A stretch of 64,000 nt of DNA from Adiantum capillus-veneris (taxonomy: Eukaryota; Streptophyta; Polypodiopsida; Polypodiales; Pteridaceae). Shown here one piece after another: positions 33,167-42,803 of the stretch. Positions within the stretch are counted from its first letter, which is position 1, and each line of letters opens with the position of its first letter. Below the pieces are notes generated by a model. That model had not been told where the DNA came from. It ran no database searches and saw only the letters and a list, made by a program, of their open reading frames with translations. A program made the position numbers and the translations under genes. The stretch covers positions 64,546,620-64,610,619 of the forward strand of contig CM043956.1 of the NCBI GenBank assembly GCA_014529385.2, read 5' to 3'.

Positions 33167-33210
33167 AGTTTAAATGCTTCACATGTGTATCCACCCTAGA
33201 AATTCCTACA
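32960..33210 (+). repeat. 3' LTR of the gag-only element
   Basis: 251 bp, pairs with 29945-30195, followed by target duplication catag. The (CA)n run near 33140-33167 is slightly more regular than in the left copy. Confidence 0.95.
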
Positions 33211-33215
33211 CATAG

Positions 33216-34073
33216 TACCTTTTTTGCTAGCTTAACATAGTACTTTTGGTGTCATGTAGGATTCTTGCCCATTGTGGCCTTAATCAAGCCCTGGGAAACT
33301 TAAGCTAGACCCAATCATTTTGTTTAAAAGCTAGAGCTCTTCTCTGCATATCAACAATAGCTTTTGCCCTTTGCTGAGAGATGGATATAGAATCCTTAAT
33401 CTTTTGGAAAGATTCTTGCACGTCTCAGCTATATTCATCGGCAGCGAAGATCTTCCCATGTACCTTGAGTAGCAGGGGACTTTTTGATCTTCCCTCTATC
33501 ACCTCAAAAGGTGCTTTTCCATTGAAGTATGTACAATGTCATTGTAAGCATACTCCATTAAAGGTAAGTGCTTCTCCCATTGGGACTTTTGATTTACTTC
33601 TATGACATAAGCTTTTAGTAGATCAAGAATTTTTAGGTTAGCTATTTCACTTTGGCCATCCGTTTGCGGTGATAGGCCAAAGACAAGTTTAGCCTTGTAC
33701 CTAAATTCTCAAAGAGACCCTTCTAGAAATTACTAGTCATTTTAGGATCTTTGTCCGCGACAGTATGGACATTGGCAAGCCGTGGTACTTAAAGATTTGT
33801 GATATAAAGAGGGTTGCCATTTGATGGGTCTTAAGACAGGTATGAAATATGCTTGTTTGCTAAACCTGTCAACTATCATCCATATTCCTGTATTCCCATG
33901 GATAGACTTGAGCAATCCAAAGATAAAATCCATGGATATGTTCTCCCATGGTGAATTAGGAATTGGCAAAGGTTGAAGCAACCTAGGTTGCTTCCCTCTA
34001 TCATACTTCGTCTTTTGGTATACCACACATTTTGAAACATACTCTTGTATGTTTTACTTTCATGGTAGGCCAA
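33216..34073 (-). pseudogene. Element D integrase core
   Basis: The frame 33742-34026 contains LLQPLPIPNSPWENISMDFI then FGLLKSIHGNTGIWMIVDRF and SKQAYFIPV, the start of the gypsy integrase core with its first catalytic aspartate (MDFI). An overlapping frame (33876-34073) carries the upstream Y/C segment. Towards 33216 the second aspartate and the glutamate region are present only as broken fragments. The C-terminal part continues at 29944. Confidence 0.8.
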
Positions 34074-34465
34074 TAGAAGTATGTTACTATCTCTTTTAGG
34101 GTATACTGAATCCCTCTATGCCCCGCATAAGGAGGAGCATGAGATTCATACATTACTTTCTCACATAGTGAGTTAGTAATGCATAGTCTATTGCCATAGA
34201 GAAGATAACCATCTTGTAGGGTAAATGGTTCTTACTTCTTCCCTAGTGCAAGGGATGAAATCACATCTCCAAAGTTGGGATTGCTGGTGTACTCATCTAT
34301 CATAGAAGATAGATCATTGTGAGTTGCTATGGATACCGCATTCACTCTCGGTCATCTTGAGAGTGCATTGGCCACTTAATTATGCTTGGCAGCAATGTGA
34401 GCAATATGAAAATGAAATTGCAAAAGGAAATTTTCCCACCTCATTTGTTTGTTGGAAATCTTGGT

Positions 34466-34867
34466 CTACGTCATGAAGTATTTAAGGCTTTGGTGATTTG
34501 TTTGCAGAAAGAAAGGAGTCCACAATAAATAGCGCTTCCATGAGTCTAGAGCATGTAGAACTGCTAAGAGTTCCTTCTCATATATCCCTAGAGCTTTCTT
34601 GGTAGGGTCGAGCCTTTGACTTTTGTAGGCTATGGTGTGCCCTTCTTGTAGGAAAACATCTCCAAGGCAATCACCACAGGTGTTGCATTGGACCTCAAAT
34701 AGCTTTGAGAGACCCATTAGTGTAATCACAGGTTGAGAGATAAGATTCTCTTTAAGTTTTTCAAAAGCATTGTTCTCCTTTGTGGACCATATATACCTAA
34801 CATTTTTCTTTGTTAGGTCATGTAATGGTCCTGCGATTTGTGAGAAAGATCTATAGTATGCACACAT
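34466..34867 (-). pseudogene. Element D RNase H
   Basis: 133 residues: YYRSFSQIAGPLHDLTKK (thumb/connection), then FEKLKENLISQPVITLMGLS, LFEVQCNTCGDCLGDVFLQE, HTIAYKSQRLDPTKKALGIY and EKELLAVLHALDSWKRYLLW. The first catalytic Asp of the DA(S/C) motif is replaced (QCNTCG), so the domain is probably inactive. Only one RNase H lies between RT and integrase, unlike elements A, B and C. Confidence 0.88.
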
Positions 34868-35049
34868 ACCTATAAAGCTTCTTAATTCATGCAGATTCCT
34901 TGGATTAGGCCATCCGTTTACTACCTCTAACTTTGATGGATCAATTTGGGTGCCATCTTGAGAGATAAGGTGACCTAAATACTGAATCTCTTGTAAGAAA
35001 AATTCACTTTTCTTTCAATTAATATAAAGTTTATTCTCTCATAAAACTT

Positions 35050-35520
35050 CAAATATTACCTAGAGGTGTTGCTTGTATTCGTCTAATGAATTAGAGTAGA
35101 TGATTATATCATCAAAGAACACTCCAGTAAAGGTTTGGTGAGGCCTAAATAGCTTCTCCATCAGGTGGTTAAATGTGGCTGGTGCATTGGTCGAGCCAAA
35201 AGGCATGACAATGTACTCTTAAGACCAAACGTAGTGCAAAATGCGGTCTTTACAATGTCTTGATCAACTATCCTTATTTGATGGTAGCCACTTTTTAGGT
35301 TAATCCTACTGAAATAGGTTGACCCCTGTAGCTTATCAAATAGGTCTTCTACCCGTGGAATGAGAAACCTATTCTTGATAGTGATCCTATTTAGTGCTCT
35401 ATAGTCGACACACATACGATATGTGCCATCTTTCTTTTGTACTAATAACATTGGTGAACAAAATGGAGATGAGCTAGGTCTAACCATGCCTTTATAAACC
35501 AACTCATGCACTTGCCACAT
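35050..35520 (-). pseudogene. Element D reverse transcriptase
   Basis: Reads VYKGMVRPSSSPFCSPMLLV, VQKKDGTYRMCVDYRALN and FSRINLKSGYHQIRIVDQDI. A frameshift near 35220 follows, after which MPFGSTNAPATF-like and GVFFDDIIIYSNS sequences run at about 35090-35130, giving FFDD in place of YVDD. The catalytic aspartates are therefore visible, though in two frames. Confidence 0.85.
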
Positions 35521-35537
35521 AATCTCCTCTTGGTGAG

Positions 35538-36305
35538 CTAGAGAAACTCGATAAGGAGGTTTATTAGGCGTGAGCTTCTTGGAAGAAGTTCAATTGCATG
35601 GTCGTCATCCCGTTGTTTGGGAGGTAGTTCACAAGGGATGTCATCAATAAAAACATATTGGAACCCCTTGAGGAAATTGCATAACTCTAATTCCTTTTGA
35701 TTGTGTATATCTTCTTTTGCTAAAACATTAGGTTCATTTTGAGAATCTTTAACAAAAATCATATACACGGAAATAGAGCTCTTTATTGACTTATTGAAAG
35801 CTTGCTTATGTACAAGGGGTATGGTACTACTCAACTACTTAGCATCTATGTACATATCTTTTTCCCTGAACCTAAAGTAGATTTTTCTTTTAGGGAATTT
35901 AACATTGGCAGCTCTGTGATCAAACCATGGTGCCCCTAGGATTACATCCTCATGCTTGAGAGGAGAGATGAAGAAATCCTCCTTGTCCACATAGATTTGG
36001 ACATGGAGCATCAATTTACTAATTAAGGGAGTGATTGAGGCTTCTTGCCCCTTGAAAGCACCATCTGCAGGAAGGAAATCTCCCATCTCATAGGCATGGA
36101 TACCTAGCTTGGTGGCCAACTCTGTGGATATGAAATTTTGAGTAGAACCAAGGTCAAAGAGAATGAAAGCATCATGTTCTCTTACCTTTCCCCAAGCATG
36201 ACATAGAGGATATCCTTTGTGATGAGCATCCTCTTCTTGAATTTTGAGCAAGGTAGCTCTAGGAGGCACATCACATGTATCTTGTGGGGGCAGCACAATA
36301 GACAT
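35538..36305 (-). pseudogene. Element D aspartic protease and linker to RT
   Basis: The frame 35835-36305 has FILFDLGSTQNFISTELATK (active-site Asp, in the form DLGS rather than the usual DSGS) and KHEDVILGAPWFDHRAANVK, the conserved second half. The short frame 35538-35834 downstream has FLKGFQYVFIDDIPCELPPK, the usual linker before RT (normally FxDVFxDxxPxxLPPxR). Confidence 0.85.
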
Positions 36306-36309
36306 GCCC

Positions 36310-37640
36310 TTGCTCCCCGCACTTGATAAAATGGCTATCCTTTCGATAACGCTCTAGCTCTCCAGGAGAGGGTTTATTTTTTCGTTTATAAACTCCCTTC
36401 TCCTTAGCTTTGTTATTGTTAGGGCGATTCCTTTGGGAGACTTTTGGATGTTGTCCTTCCCCTTAGGCTCATTACGGTCCTTGTTTTTTGTGGGTTTAAG
36501 ATTTCTCTTATTCCCTTGTTGGAAGTTGAGTCTTGAAGCCACCATAGTATGGTGTATGACTGCTGATATGGTGCGTGGCCTTTGGGAGTTAACATACTCC
36601 GCCATTTCCTCATATAAACCCGCACAAAAAAGTTTGCTCTCCAAAATCCATCTTTTTGTAGACAGTGGCTTTGAGATGTAAATCCCATAACTTGTCTACA
36701 TATTTGTGAATAGATTCTAGGGAGAGAGCTTCAATGTTTGCCATTCGGTGAGTACTTTGCCTTTGGCATTGGTAGCCAAAAATTGCTTCATGATGGAAGC
36801 TCTTAAAGCTTTCCATGTTTGTGGAGCTTCACTGTTTGCTCGTAGGCTAGACCACCATTGCATGATGGAATTTTGAAAATGCATAGCTACATGATGTAGC
36901 TTAGAGGACTTTGTGAAGCCTTCATCTTCAAACGCCACATTGAATTGTTTGATAAAGGCCAAGACTTTGTCCATAGCACCAAAGGTGCCATTGTAGGTAA
37001 GGAAAGAGATGGTCTTTCCTCCCTCTTTAAACTTTTTGAGCTTGGACGACCTTTTCTAGGTGGCATAGGATTTCCTATGGCCTATTCTTTTGGGTGGTTT
37101 GAGAGTTGCACCATCACGTTCTTCAGAAGAGGAAGAGTATGAGGAGGATGGAGAAGAGGGTGACCTCTTTCTCGCCTTTTTCTTCCCTTGTTCCTCCTTG
37201 TCTGCACCATCGCTTTCCTTAGAAGAGGAAGAGGATGAAGAAGATGGAGAAGAGGGTGACCTCTTTCTCGCCTTTGTCTTTTATCGTTTTCTCTCTTCCC
37301 TCTTTAAATTATGGTGAAGAAGAGTATGCAATGGTCTTCTCCGTTTAGGGGGTGTTGGAGAGCATTTTTCCCGCGGTCTTCATGGAGCCATCTCCGTCGA
37401 GGTGGCAGGAGAATCACTTCTTTCTCGTTATTTTGGTGGGGACTCTACCGTTGAAACTTGGGTTCTCCTTTGAGAGGGAGATGCCTCGTCGAGTAATAAG
37501 TTTTTGAACCCTTCGTACGGATCCTCCTCTTCTTCCCTTATTGGAGAGAGTCCTCTTTTGGGAGTCTCACTAGGAGCTTTCTTAGGTACTCTCTCTCTTC
37601 TTGGTGGGGACTTTGGAGAATACCATGGGTGCACAATTGC
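36310..37640 (-). pseudogene. Element D gag
   Basis: Minus-strand pieces include an acidic/Ser/Pro-rich N-terminus (37428-37634), a capsid segment (36717-36974: VLAFIKQFNVAFEDEGFTKS, HHVAMHFQNSIMQWWSSLRA, TWKALRASIMKQFLATNAKG) and its continuation (36610-36816). A basic tail and a degenerate zinc knuckle (KCGEQGHVYCAAP, first Cys lost) lie near 36310-36340. At 37120-37270 an Asp/Glu-Ser-rich block is duplicated (the unit with 'gaagaggaagagta/gatgaggaggatggagaagagggtgacctctttctcgcc', about 93 bp apart). Several frameshifts. Confidence 0.8.
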
Positions 37641-38195
37641 TATAGAACTTCACCTTGGAGGGATGGATTGCCCAAGGCTTGTTGAAGCGTAGAAACAAGA
37701 TAGTTTACAAGCATAGGGGCATCATTAGTTTCTCTTTCATCAGAAAAATAAAAGCTATCAACATTCATTTCAATCTATTTTTCCTTGTCAGCCATACTAG
37801 CAAATTTTAGGTGTAAATTTTTACTTGTACTTTGTCACTTCAAGCCCTGGTTTCTACTCCTCTTTACCTTCAAAGATAAGCACTCAAGCATCGATATCCG
37901 TGGCTTCAATATTATTAATTTCAAGGAATAGAAGAGAGGGTTTAACAGATCCAAGACAGCACTGGTTCATGTCAATCTTCTAATAGCTCAATAATTGTTA
38001 AGCCATAGGCAAGCTCCGTAGGAATCAAATTATTAAGACCATAGCTCTCAACGGTATCCCCATTAATTGCATAAATCAGGCGTGCTTTAAGGATGAAAAA
38101 TCCCTATTCTACTTACTCTTTTGCAATTAATAACACCAACCATTTGTAGCAAGCTTGAGGACATCTCTCCTTGAGCAAGGAAAGAGAAACCAATA

Positions 38196-38209
38196 TCTCT
38201 GATACCAAT
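38196..38209 (-). promoter_or_regulatory. Primer-binding site of element D
   Basis: Minus-strand ttggtatcagagat directly inside the putative LTR end, tRNA-Met type. Confidence 0.8.
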
Positions 38210-38868
38210 GTAACATTTAATGCACTAATGACTTGTGTGTAGCAAAAATTTGATACATAGTGAGCATTTCATTAAGAACAAGTTCCTAATAAGCATAGAT
38301 AGAGTACTTAATTTGAGAAAGCAAGATAGCAATTTACACCTAGCTAGTTTAGCATAGACAATACTTGAAAAAAGAGAGAAATAGAACAATTGACAACAAC
38401 TGAGGACCGGATTTACATGGATCCGGTCCCCCCTCCATAAAGGCTTTGTGTTATAGCTTCTCCCGTCAAAGGAGACTTTTGTACATTACAATTCTTGTGT
38501 TCCTTGACAAAACTCGTTGGTGCCATGAAGATGGAAGCTTCATGCACCAAATTATGCTTGAAAAACACACCTAGTGTCCCTAGCCTCAGTCCCAAGACCT
38601 CACACACCTTCAAAAATGGTGAGAGCTAGTAGGGAGTGAGGAAGATTGAGAGGAAGAAGATGTATCTTATGAGAAAGAAGTATTCTCCTCACTTAATCAC
38701 TCTCATTGCATTAGCATAGCTTAGTAATTAGCATGGTAGAGGAGATGACCATGCCATTGAAGCTTGAATATGCATTCCATAGCCAAGAGTTGTTGGTGTA
38801 GGCCTCAACTTGCCAATGCTTGGAGAAGGAGATGGAATTCTTCTTGCACACATGAGTTCTCTCTCTAT

Positions 38869-38874
<6 letters not shown>

Positions 38875-38912
<38 letters not shown>
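38875..38912. repeat. (GT)n microsatellite
   Basis: About 19 uninterrupted GT units. Confidence 0.95.
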
Positions 38913-38914
<2 letters not shown>

Positions 38915-39397
38915 CATTGTGTTAGACAAAAATGCAGCCCTCTCTCTCTTCTTAGTCGACCCCTCTTGCCAATTACTCTTCATGGCTTCCCATTGGCCCG
39001 TGCAGAGCTTAGCCAATAGTAATTAAGAGGTATAATTGTTAGAATTGTGACAAGTGTCCCCCTTTTTCCTTTTTTGAGAGCTTTAGATAATTAAAATAAT
39101 TCATTAAACTCTCATTGGACCTTTTAGTCTTCTGGCCAATAAGAATCAAGCAAGCCATTGGGCTGCTTGATGCTCATTGGACCCCTTGGTAGACTTTCCA
39201 ATAGTCTTCTAGGGAGCTTAAATTCTATTGTTTCTTTTATCAAGAATTTCTAAATTGGTTAGACTAATTTTACTCTAGCCTAATTCTCATTGGTCCACCT
39301 CTATGGCCATCCAATAGGATTTGAGGGGAGATAGGGGGCATATGGGCTAGGAGCCTGCCATGTGTCCAATATTCCCTTTGTGTAAAGAGGGAGCTTT

Positions 39398-39398
<1 letters not shown>

Positions 39399-39441
<43 letters not shown>

Positions 39442-39450
39442 TGTGTGTGT
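39399..39450. repeat. (TG)n microsatellite at the left edge of element C
   Basis: About 26 units with one interruption (tgtatg). Ends exactly where the element C LTR begins (tgagggtcgg). Confidence 0.95.
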
Positions 39451-39774
39451 TGAGGGTCGGAATGAGGAACCGTCAGAGGGTGGCCTCTACACCTCCTTGC
39501 CGATCCTCCTCAATGGCAATGGGGTAGAAAAATCTGCCAAAACAATAGGGGGCACCACCTAGCTTGTGTGCGGCTAGGACGCAAGAGAGTGAGTAAGTAA
39601 CACACTATGCAATGGACCATATGGAATGCTTCTTGTCATGAGAAAGAAAGAGAGGGAGAGCACTTTACCAAAACCCTAAATAAAAACATCATCACTAATC
39701 CCCAAGACCATGGGAGAAGAAGAGAGTGAAACCATCTTGACCATTTGCCTGACCTTGAACATACACATAAACAA

Positions 39775-39776
<2 letters not shown>

Positions 39777-39863
<87 letters not shown>
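39777..39863. repeat. (AG)n microsatellite, about 43 units
   Basis: Uninterrupted AG run inside the element C LTR. The homologous place in the element B LTR has only about 10 CT units. Confidence 0.95.
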
Positions 39864-39868
<5 letters not shown>

Positions 39869-40211
39869 AGAGAGAGTGTTATGGGGCTGCGTTTTAGGTA
39901 TTGTATACTTATTCCATCACGAGAGAGTGATGGAGAGGGAGTTTTAGGGCTAGGAGTTCACATACCACCAAGTGATAAGCAATACATCATGCACAACAAG
40001 TAAGAGTAAGAACCACGAGAGAGATTTGTGGAAATATGGCATAGGGAAACCATGTAACTATCAACACAAGACCATATGAACAATAGAGAGACTTAATGGG
40101 CAGCCATGGATACTCCAAGTGTAGACATGAAGCTCAAGCACCAAGGCTTAAGAGGTGGTGTGTGTAACGTAACCCTCTAGCAACTTATTACCTTGTGTGT
40201 AGAAGAGGCCT

Positions 40212-40220
40212 CTTTATATA
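40212..40220 (-). promoter_or_regulatory. TATA box of element C LTR
   Basis: Minus-strand cctatataaagaggcct, nearly the same as the element B box (cctatataaagaggggtc). Confidence 0.75.
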
Positions 40221-40412
40221 GGAGAGGGGAAGCTTGATTAAGGTGGAGTTAATTGATAATTGCAATTAACTTTTTCAAAGCGGATGGGGCAGTGATGATG
40301 AAGCTCCTCCCCACCACTTTGGTTTTTTGCATAATGGCCAAGTGGTGACTAGGCCTAGAAGATGCCTCTAGCCATGTGAGTGGCCACTCTAGCTAGAGGC
40401 CGAATGATGTGG

Positions 40413-41945
40413 TGATGGGGGCTTTTCACAAGCCAAGCTCCCATACCCCTCTTCTCTCGTCCCCACCCCATGAAAACCCCCTCTTAGGGAGGGAGTGATA
40501 AAAAGCATTGGAAAAAGTAAGAAAAAAATAAAGTATTATTATGTAAATATATAAGAAAGGTAAAATAGGCCACCTCATGCCTGCGGGGCAGCCCATCCCC
40601 ACCTTGCCTCCTTTTTCTTCACTGTTGCCCCGCCGTGTGTCCCTTTTCCTCTCCTCCACTCAAAAGGTCAACCACCTCTCTCTTCCCCTTGTCCTTTCTC
40701 CTTTCTCTCTCCCCTCAAGCTACCCCATCTCTCACCAATAATACATCATAACTCACCAATAATGCACCAACTCACATGCAACTTACCCTATCTTCCAAAA
40801 TAGTATACCCCACCCCCTCTTTCTCTCTCCTATCATATCCCATGACCCAAATACCCCCCTCTCTCTCTAAAGGGTGCCATGTCTCTTGTCTTGTAGATAA
40901 ATAACCTCCCCCACACTCACACACACACTCAGTTTCACTGAAAAAGGTGCCCACAGACCCATCCCCACCCGGTGGTTACCTGATTTTTCTTGTGTTCACA
41001 CGCATCTGCACACAGATTCACCTCTGAACACACTCCCCTCTCTCCCCTCTTGTAATTACTTTATTCTCCATGTCACCTCTCACTTTTTTTCATCAACCCA
41101 TCCCTCTCTCTTAGTCTCTCTCATGAGACTGCTGTTCTGGCACATATACACACAACCAGACAAGTGGGGCCCACAGTCACATGGCCTATGTAGATAATGA
41201 TTTCTTCATTTCTAAATTCTAGAATTTCTCCCCCCTCCTCCCCTATATAAAGAGGGGTCACCATCACACAAACACACACACCATCACCAAAGAGTACACT
41301 ATGCACTGTGTGTGCCTAGTGCACACACACCCACACCATCACCATCACCGCAATCACCATGCTTGTTTTGAGCATGACCTCTACACCCTTGGCTATGGAA
41401 GATGAAGGGCAACTAAATGAAGGATGATGGTCATAATCCTCGTGCGAGTCTTCGCCATCAACTCCCACCTATCCGCCATGTGCTCTACCACTCTCTCCCT
41501 TCTCATTCCCCTACCCTATGCTCCCCATTTCATCGCCTAATTCTCTAAATAAAGCTTGAGGTTTTGTGAGTATGTTTTCTTGCAATGTTTTGCCCATGTG
41601 GGGTGTGTGGAATCGCCACCTAGTCTTGTGTTTTGGAGTGAGCTTGTGTATGTGTGAAGGGTGTGCGGATTCGCCATCCTTTTGTGGTGCCTAAGTACTA
41701 AGCCGCTATACCCCCTCCCTCACTCTCTCTCTCTCTCTCTCACTTGATCTCATTCCCTTTCCTCTTCATCATTACTCCCAAGCATCCATCTCTCTTGGAT
41801 GAAACTTTGTTATGGTGGTGTGTTGTTTGCGTCCTAGCCGCTGAAGCTAGGTGGTGCCCCTGTTTGCTTTACCATGACAGGCTCGAGGCGCGCCATTCGG
41901 TCCCCGATGTTTTAGAGGCCGTCGGGGTTCGCTTTGCTCCCGTCA
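40413..41945 (+). repeat. 5' LTR of element B
   Basis: 1533 bp, TG...CA, pairs with 48088-49632. Confidence 0.97.
41244..41252 (+). promoter_or_regulatory. TATA box of element B 5' LTR
   Basis: tatataaag, preceded by a C-rich run and followed by CA-rich DNA. The same box is at 48917-48925 in the 3' LTR and is conserved in element C. Confidence 0.75.
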
Positions 41946-41947
41946 TT

Positions 41948-41965
41948 TGGTGCCCCCACTGAGGA
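41948..41965 (+). promoter_or_regulatory. Primer-binding site of element B
   Basis: tggtgcccccactgagga two bases inside the LTR. Starts with TGG as expected for pairing with a tRNA CCA end. The tRNA is not identified; it is not initiator tRNA-Met. Confidence 0.7.
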
Positions 41966-42018
41966 TCTTTTCATGAAAACCTTCAGTTTACAAGACTGAA
42001 ACCCTTAAACTATTGTGA

Positions 42019-42282
42019 ATGGATGAATGGCTAGCAGGATTTGCTAATTGGACGACAGAAGAAGAAGAGCTCCAAGCACAACTAGACGAACTCCGCATCT
42101 CCATCGAAGCTCGAGTGCCAGGCGTAACGGTAATCGATTTGCAGTGGGAGAGTCAACCAACACGCCAAACCGAGTGGATATACATAGGCCAAGTGCCAAG
42201 AAGAAGAAGGAGAAGGTCGAAACCATGTCCGCAACCTACAACCAATCCACAACAACAAAATGGAAGAAGCTCTACACAATAG
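42019..42282 (+). CDS. Small open frame in the element B leader
   Basis: 87 codons from ATG 42019, 70 bases past the PBS. An acidic helix-like start (MDEWLAGFANWTTEEEELQA) is followed by a basic stretch with six consecutive Arg. I know no family for it. It may be a remnant of the gag N-terminus, a separate leader protein, or chance. It ends 500 bp before gag. The region 42283-42803 holds another short frame (42502-42720) in a different register and no further feature. Confidence 0.3.
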   Translation: MDEWLAGFANWTTEEEELQAQLDELRISIEARVPGVTVIDLQWESQPTRQTEWIYIGQVPRRRRRRSKPCPQPTTNPQQQNGRSSTQ

Positions 42283-42803
42283 AGAATCAACACTATTCTA
42301 CTTTGAGAATCGGGTAACTCAAGTCACCGAGGTAATTATCACAGACAGTTTTCAAGTCGCACCTGATGCTGCAGCATAGATAACGGAAGCATTGGCTCAC
42401 ACTCTCACTAGAGAAACTAGGGATCTACTGAGTTTGTTTCAGGAAAGAACACCACCCTCTCCCACAAGCTTGGACATTGACTAAGCACCTCTAAGCTTCA
42501 CATGAATCAGTACAACCTACCTCAAGAGAGATCACACATACCAACACGTGTATGCTCAATCAAGGTAATACTGGATTTGAAGGCTCACTACCAGCACGTC
42601 ATTGACACCATGCCGGGTGGGGAGCGGTTTTTGGAGGTTCTGGCATCAGATCAACCATTTGTCTTACCTTTGGTACAAGGCAATGTACCGTTTGAAGTTT
42701 TAATCTATGTCCTAGTATAAGAGGGTATACACGCCTCCTTGTAAAGAAGAAAAAAACTTTTGCAAGTTAAGCAGTGTGTCTTTCTAGCTCTCTCTCAGTA
42801 ATC

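Larger units (their letters stand above)
29945..33210 (+). mobile_element. Complete gag-only LTR retrotransposon (TR-GAG type) inserted in element D
   Basis: Two 251-bp LTRs (29945-30195 and 32960-33210), TG...CA. The perfect 5-bp target duplication catag lies at 29940-29944 and 33211-33215. A tRNA-Met PBS is at 30198-30209 and a polypurine tract (aagggggcattt) ends at 32960. The 2.76-kb interior holds a copia-type gag with two zinc knuckles and no protease, integrase or RT. This is the architecture of terminal-repeat retrotransposons with a GAG domain. The leader contains a 749-bp fold-back. LTRs differ at about eight sites by eye. It must have moved with enzymes from another copia element. 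Confidence 0.92.
29590..38209 (-). mobile_element. Element D: decayed chromovirus (Ty3/gypsy with chromodomain), internal region split by a gag-only element
   Basis: Minus-strand order from right: gag (about 37630-36350), protease (36305-35835), RT (35520-35050), RNase H (34867-34466), integrase (34073-33216), then, beyond the 29945-33210 insertion, the integrase C-terminus and chromodomain (29944-29590). A tRNA-Met type PBS sits at 38196-38209 and the 5' LTR starts at 38210. The 3' LTR was not found to the left. All domains have frame breaks. Confidence 0.88.
38210..39450 (-). repeat. Probable 5' LTR of element D plus flanking DNA, right end unknown
   Basis: Plus-strand tgtaacatttaatgc starts at 38210 next to the PBS. 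A candidate far end is gttagaattgtgaca at about 39052, but no second LTR copy is available to test it. Contains (GT)n at 38875-38912, and (TG)n at 39399-39450 where element C inserted. No genes. Confidence 0.4.
39451..40412 (-). repeat. Element C 3' LTR, distal part (split by element B)
   Basis: Starts TGAGGGTCGG on the plus strand. Read on the minus strand it resembles the element B LTR in order: a TATATAAAG box about 760 bp from the LTR end (703 bp in B) and a long CT run (here 39777-39863) nearer the end. It stops at gtgg (40409-40412), which is repeated at 49633-49636 on the far side of element B. The rest of this LTR is 49633-50418. Confidence 0.8.

Noticed and set aside
30120-33170. (CA)n runs as a possible CRISPR or satellite array
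   Set aside because: They are microsatellites inside LTRs, with no spacers.
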